Shown here in pieces: positions 62,807-64,000 of a stretch of 64,000 nucleotides of DNA. Numbering within the stretch: position 1 is the first letter of the stretch; each line of letters starts with the position of its first letter. The notes beneath the pieces are model-generated. The model saw only the letters and a program-made list of their open reading frames with translations, was not told the DNA's origin and searched no databases. The stretch is from Flavobacterium sp. KACC 22761 (GTDB lineage Bacteria; Bacteroidota; Bacteroidia; Flavobacteriales; Flavobacteriaceae), in the NCBI RefSeq assembly GCF_034058155.1, contig NZ_CP139148.1:2914001-2978000 (forward strand). Direction: 5' to 3'. The position numbers and the translations under genes were made by a program.

Positions 62807-64000
62807 ATGCAGAATAAAGGACTTATTAAATTTTTCGCAATTCTATTTGCATTGGTAAGTATTTACCAACTTTCTTTCACTTTTGTGGCAAATAATGTCA
62901 AAGGTGAGGCTAAAGCTTTTGCAGGAGATAATCCTGATAAAGAGCTAAAATATTTAGATTCTATTGGTAAAGAGAAAGTATTTGATCTTGGTTTTACTGA
63001 TTTTACTTATAATGAAGTAAAAAACAAGCAACTTAATAAAGGTCTTGACTTAGAAGGAGGAATCAACGTAATTCTTCAAATTTCTATTAAAGACGTTTTG
63101 AAAGGTTTAGCAAACAACTCTAAAAATCCAGTATTTAATAAATCATTAGCTGATGCAACTGCGAACTTAGAAGGAAATAAAACCTATTTAAATAAGTTTT
63201 TTGAAGCTTTTGAAGCAAATTCAAATGGAACTGTGAAATTGGCTTCGCCAGATATTTTTGCAAACAGAAGTTTACAAGGAGAAGGCGGGATTGATTTTCA
63301 AATGACTGATGCGCAAGCTCAAAAAGTAATTAAAAGAAAAGTTGACGAGTCTGTAGAAAGTGCTTATAAAGTATTAAGAGAGCGTATCGACAAATTTGGT
63401 GTAACACAACCAAACATCCAAAAATTAGGAGAAACAGGAAGAATTTTAGTTGAGCTTCCAGGTGCTAAGGATGTTGATAGAATCAAAAAATTATTGGGTG
63501 GAAAAGCACAATTAGAGTTCTGGGAAGCTTTCAAAATTGAAGAAATCGGAAACTTCTTGGTAGCTTCTAATGAGGCTTTGAAAAAGACTGAAATCAAAAA
63601 AACAGAAACTAAAGCTGTTGCTAAAGATTCATTGAATGCTTTATTGACTGATGCTAAAGATTCTGTAGATACAAAAAAAGGAAACAATCCATTATTTGAC
63701 AAAATGATTGGTCAAGGTGGTGGACCAGTTTTAGGATATTTTGCTCCAAAAGATACTGCTACTGTTAACGCATATTTCAAAAGATCAGATATTAGAGTTT
63801 TATTGGGTGCTGACCAACATTATGCAAAATTTGTTTGGAGTAAACCAACTACTTTAAAAGATGCTAAAGGAAAAGAAGTTGAAGCTGTTGAATTATATGC
63901 TTTAAAAGGAAACAGAGACAATGCACCAGCTATGAGCGGTGGTGTTGTAACTGATGCAAAAGATACTTTTGACCAATTAGGAAAACCAGCTGTTTCTATG
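62807..64000 (+). CDS. secDF: Protein translocase subunit SecDF (fused), 3' end outside the window
   Basis: The frame is open from ATG 62807 to the window edge (398 codons). It begins MQNKGLIKFFAILFALVSIYQLSF (first membrane helix), then KQLNKGLDLEGGINVILQISIKD, the SecD signature (GLDLxGG), and VDESVESAYKVLRERIDKFGVTQPNIQKLGETGRILVELPGAKDVDRIKKLLGGKAQLEFWE, the periplasmic P1 base. SecDF uses the proton gradient to pull preproteins out of SecYEG. Bacteroidetes carry a fused SecDF of about 980 aa; only the SecD part is visible, so the fusion is inferred. A 227-bp leader precedes it. Confidence 0.9.
   Translation, partial: MQNKGLIKFFAILFALVSIYQLSFTFVANNVKGEAKAFAGDNPDKELKYLDSIGKEKVFDLGFTDFTYNEVKNKQLNKGLDLEGGINVILQISIKDVLKGLANNSKNPVFNKSLADATANLEGNKTYLNKFFEAFEANSNGTVKLASPDIFANRSLQGEGGIDFQMTDAQAQKVIKRKVDESVESAYKVLRERIDKFGVTQPNIQKLGETGRILVELPGAKDVDRIKKLLGGKAQLEFWEAFKIEEIGNFLVASNEALKKTEIKKTETKAVAKDSLNALLTDAKDSVDTKKGNNPLFDKMIGQGGGPVLGYFAPKDTATVNAYFKRSDIRVLLGADQHYAKFVWSKPTTLKDAKGKEVEAVELYALKGNRDNAPAMSGGVVTDAKDTFDQLGKPAVSM

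Overview
The window comes from a low-GC member of the Bacteroidota, most likely a Flavobacterium. The evidence is AT-rich intergenic DNA, repeated TAnnTTTG promoter boxes (the Bacteroidetes -7 element), almost no Shine-Dalgarno sequences, Flavobacteriaceae-type proteins (DUF6515, DUF5723, SatD/DUF3307, fused SecDF) and many small palindromic repeats between genes. It is mainly chromosomal housekeeping DNA with one glycan locus and scattered mobile or degenerate pieces. No tRNA, rRNA or CRISPR array was recognised.

Layout. 1-5.3 kb: minus-strand YdeI/DUF1801 protein, peptidase T, a formylglycine-generating-type enzyme, an Asn-rich secreted protein and an OprO/P-like porin. 5.5-14.8 kb: pyrD, a DUF3307-SatD pair with an array of four evenly spaced palindromes upstream, HMG-CoA lyase, a lipoprotein/outer-membrane pair, guaB, and a TetX-like flavin monooxygenase behind a palindrome. 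15-25.7 kb: an L,D-transpeptidase, a hexameric tyrosine-coordinated haem protein, a degraded gene that shares the L,D-transpeptidase 5' region, a PD-(D/E)XK-like protein, NudK, PurA, a Fur-family regulator, a frameshifted gene, the RelA/SpoT enzyme, a SpoU methyltransferase and a phosphatase-superfamily enzyme. 25.7-32 kb: a MoxR ATPase / DUF58 / DUF4350 / DUF4129 / SpoIIM / RDD cluster, probably a membrane-associated MoxR system of unknown function. 32-34 kb: small membrane and secreted proteins.

34-43.5 kb is a surface-glycan island: FemAB-like acyltransferase, FdtB-type sugar aminotransferase, Wzx flippase, hexapeptide acyltransferase, four glycosyltransferases and an FdtA-type 3,4-ketoisomerase. 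FdtA plus FdtB predicts a dTDP-3-amino-3,6-dideoxyhexose. FtsE follows. 44.5-51.5 kb carries a large TPR protein, a PhzF-family enzyme, an outer-membrane barrel, a GNAT enzyme and a GreA-like protein. 52-64 kb carries two asparagine synthetase paralogues (the second has lost its glutaminase residues), an M16 peptidase, an IS200/IS605-type element with terminal hairpins, gyrB, mdh and the 5' part of secDF.

The observations most worth following are: (i) four ATTAC-N8-GTAAT palindromes at an exact 28-bp period in front of satD; (ii) the glutaminase-dead AsnB paralogue; (iii) REP-like hairpins, one of which supplies the last codons of a glycosyltransferase, with a Y1 transposase in the same window; (iv) a TetX homologue lacking one tetracycline-contact residue; and (v) two decayed genes.
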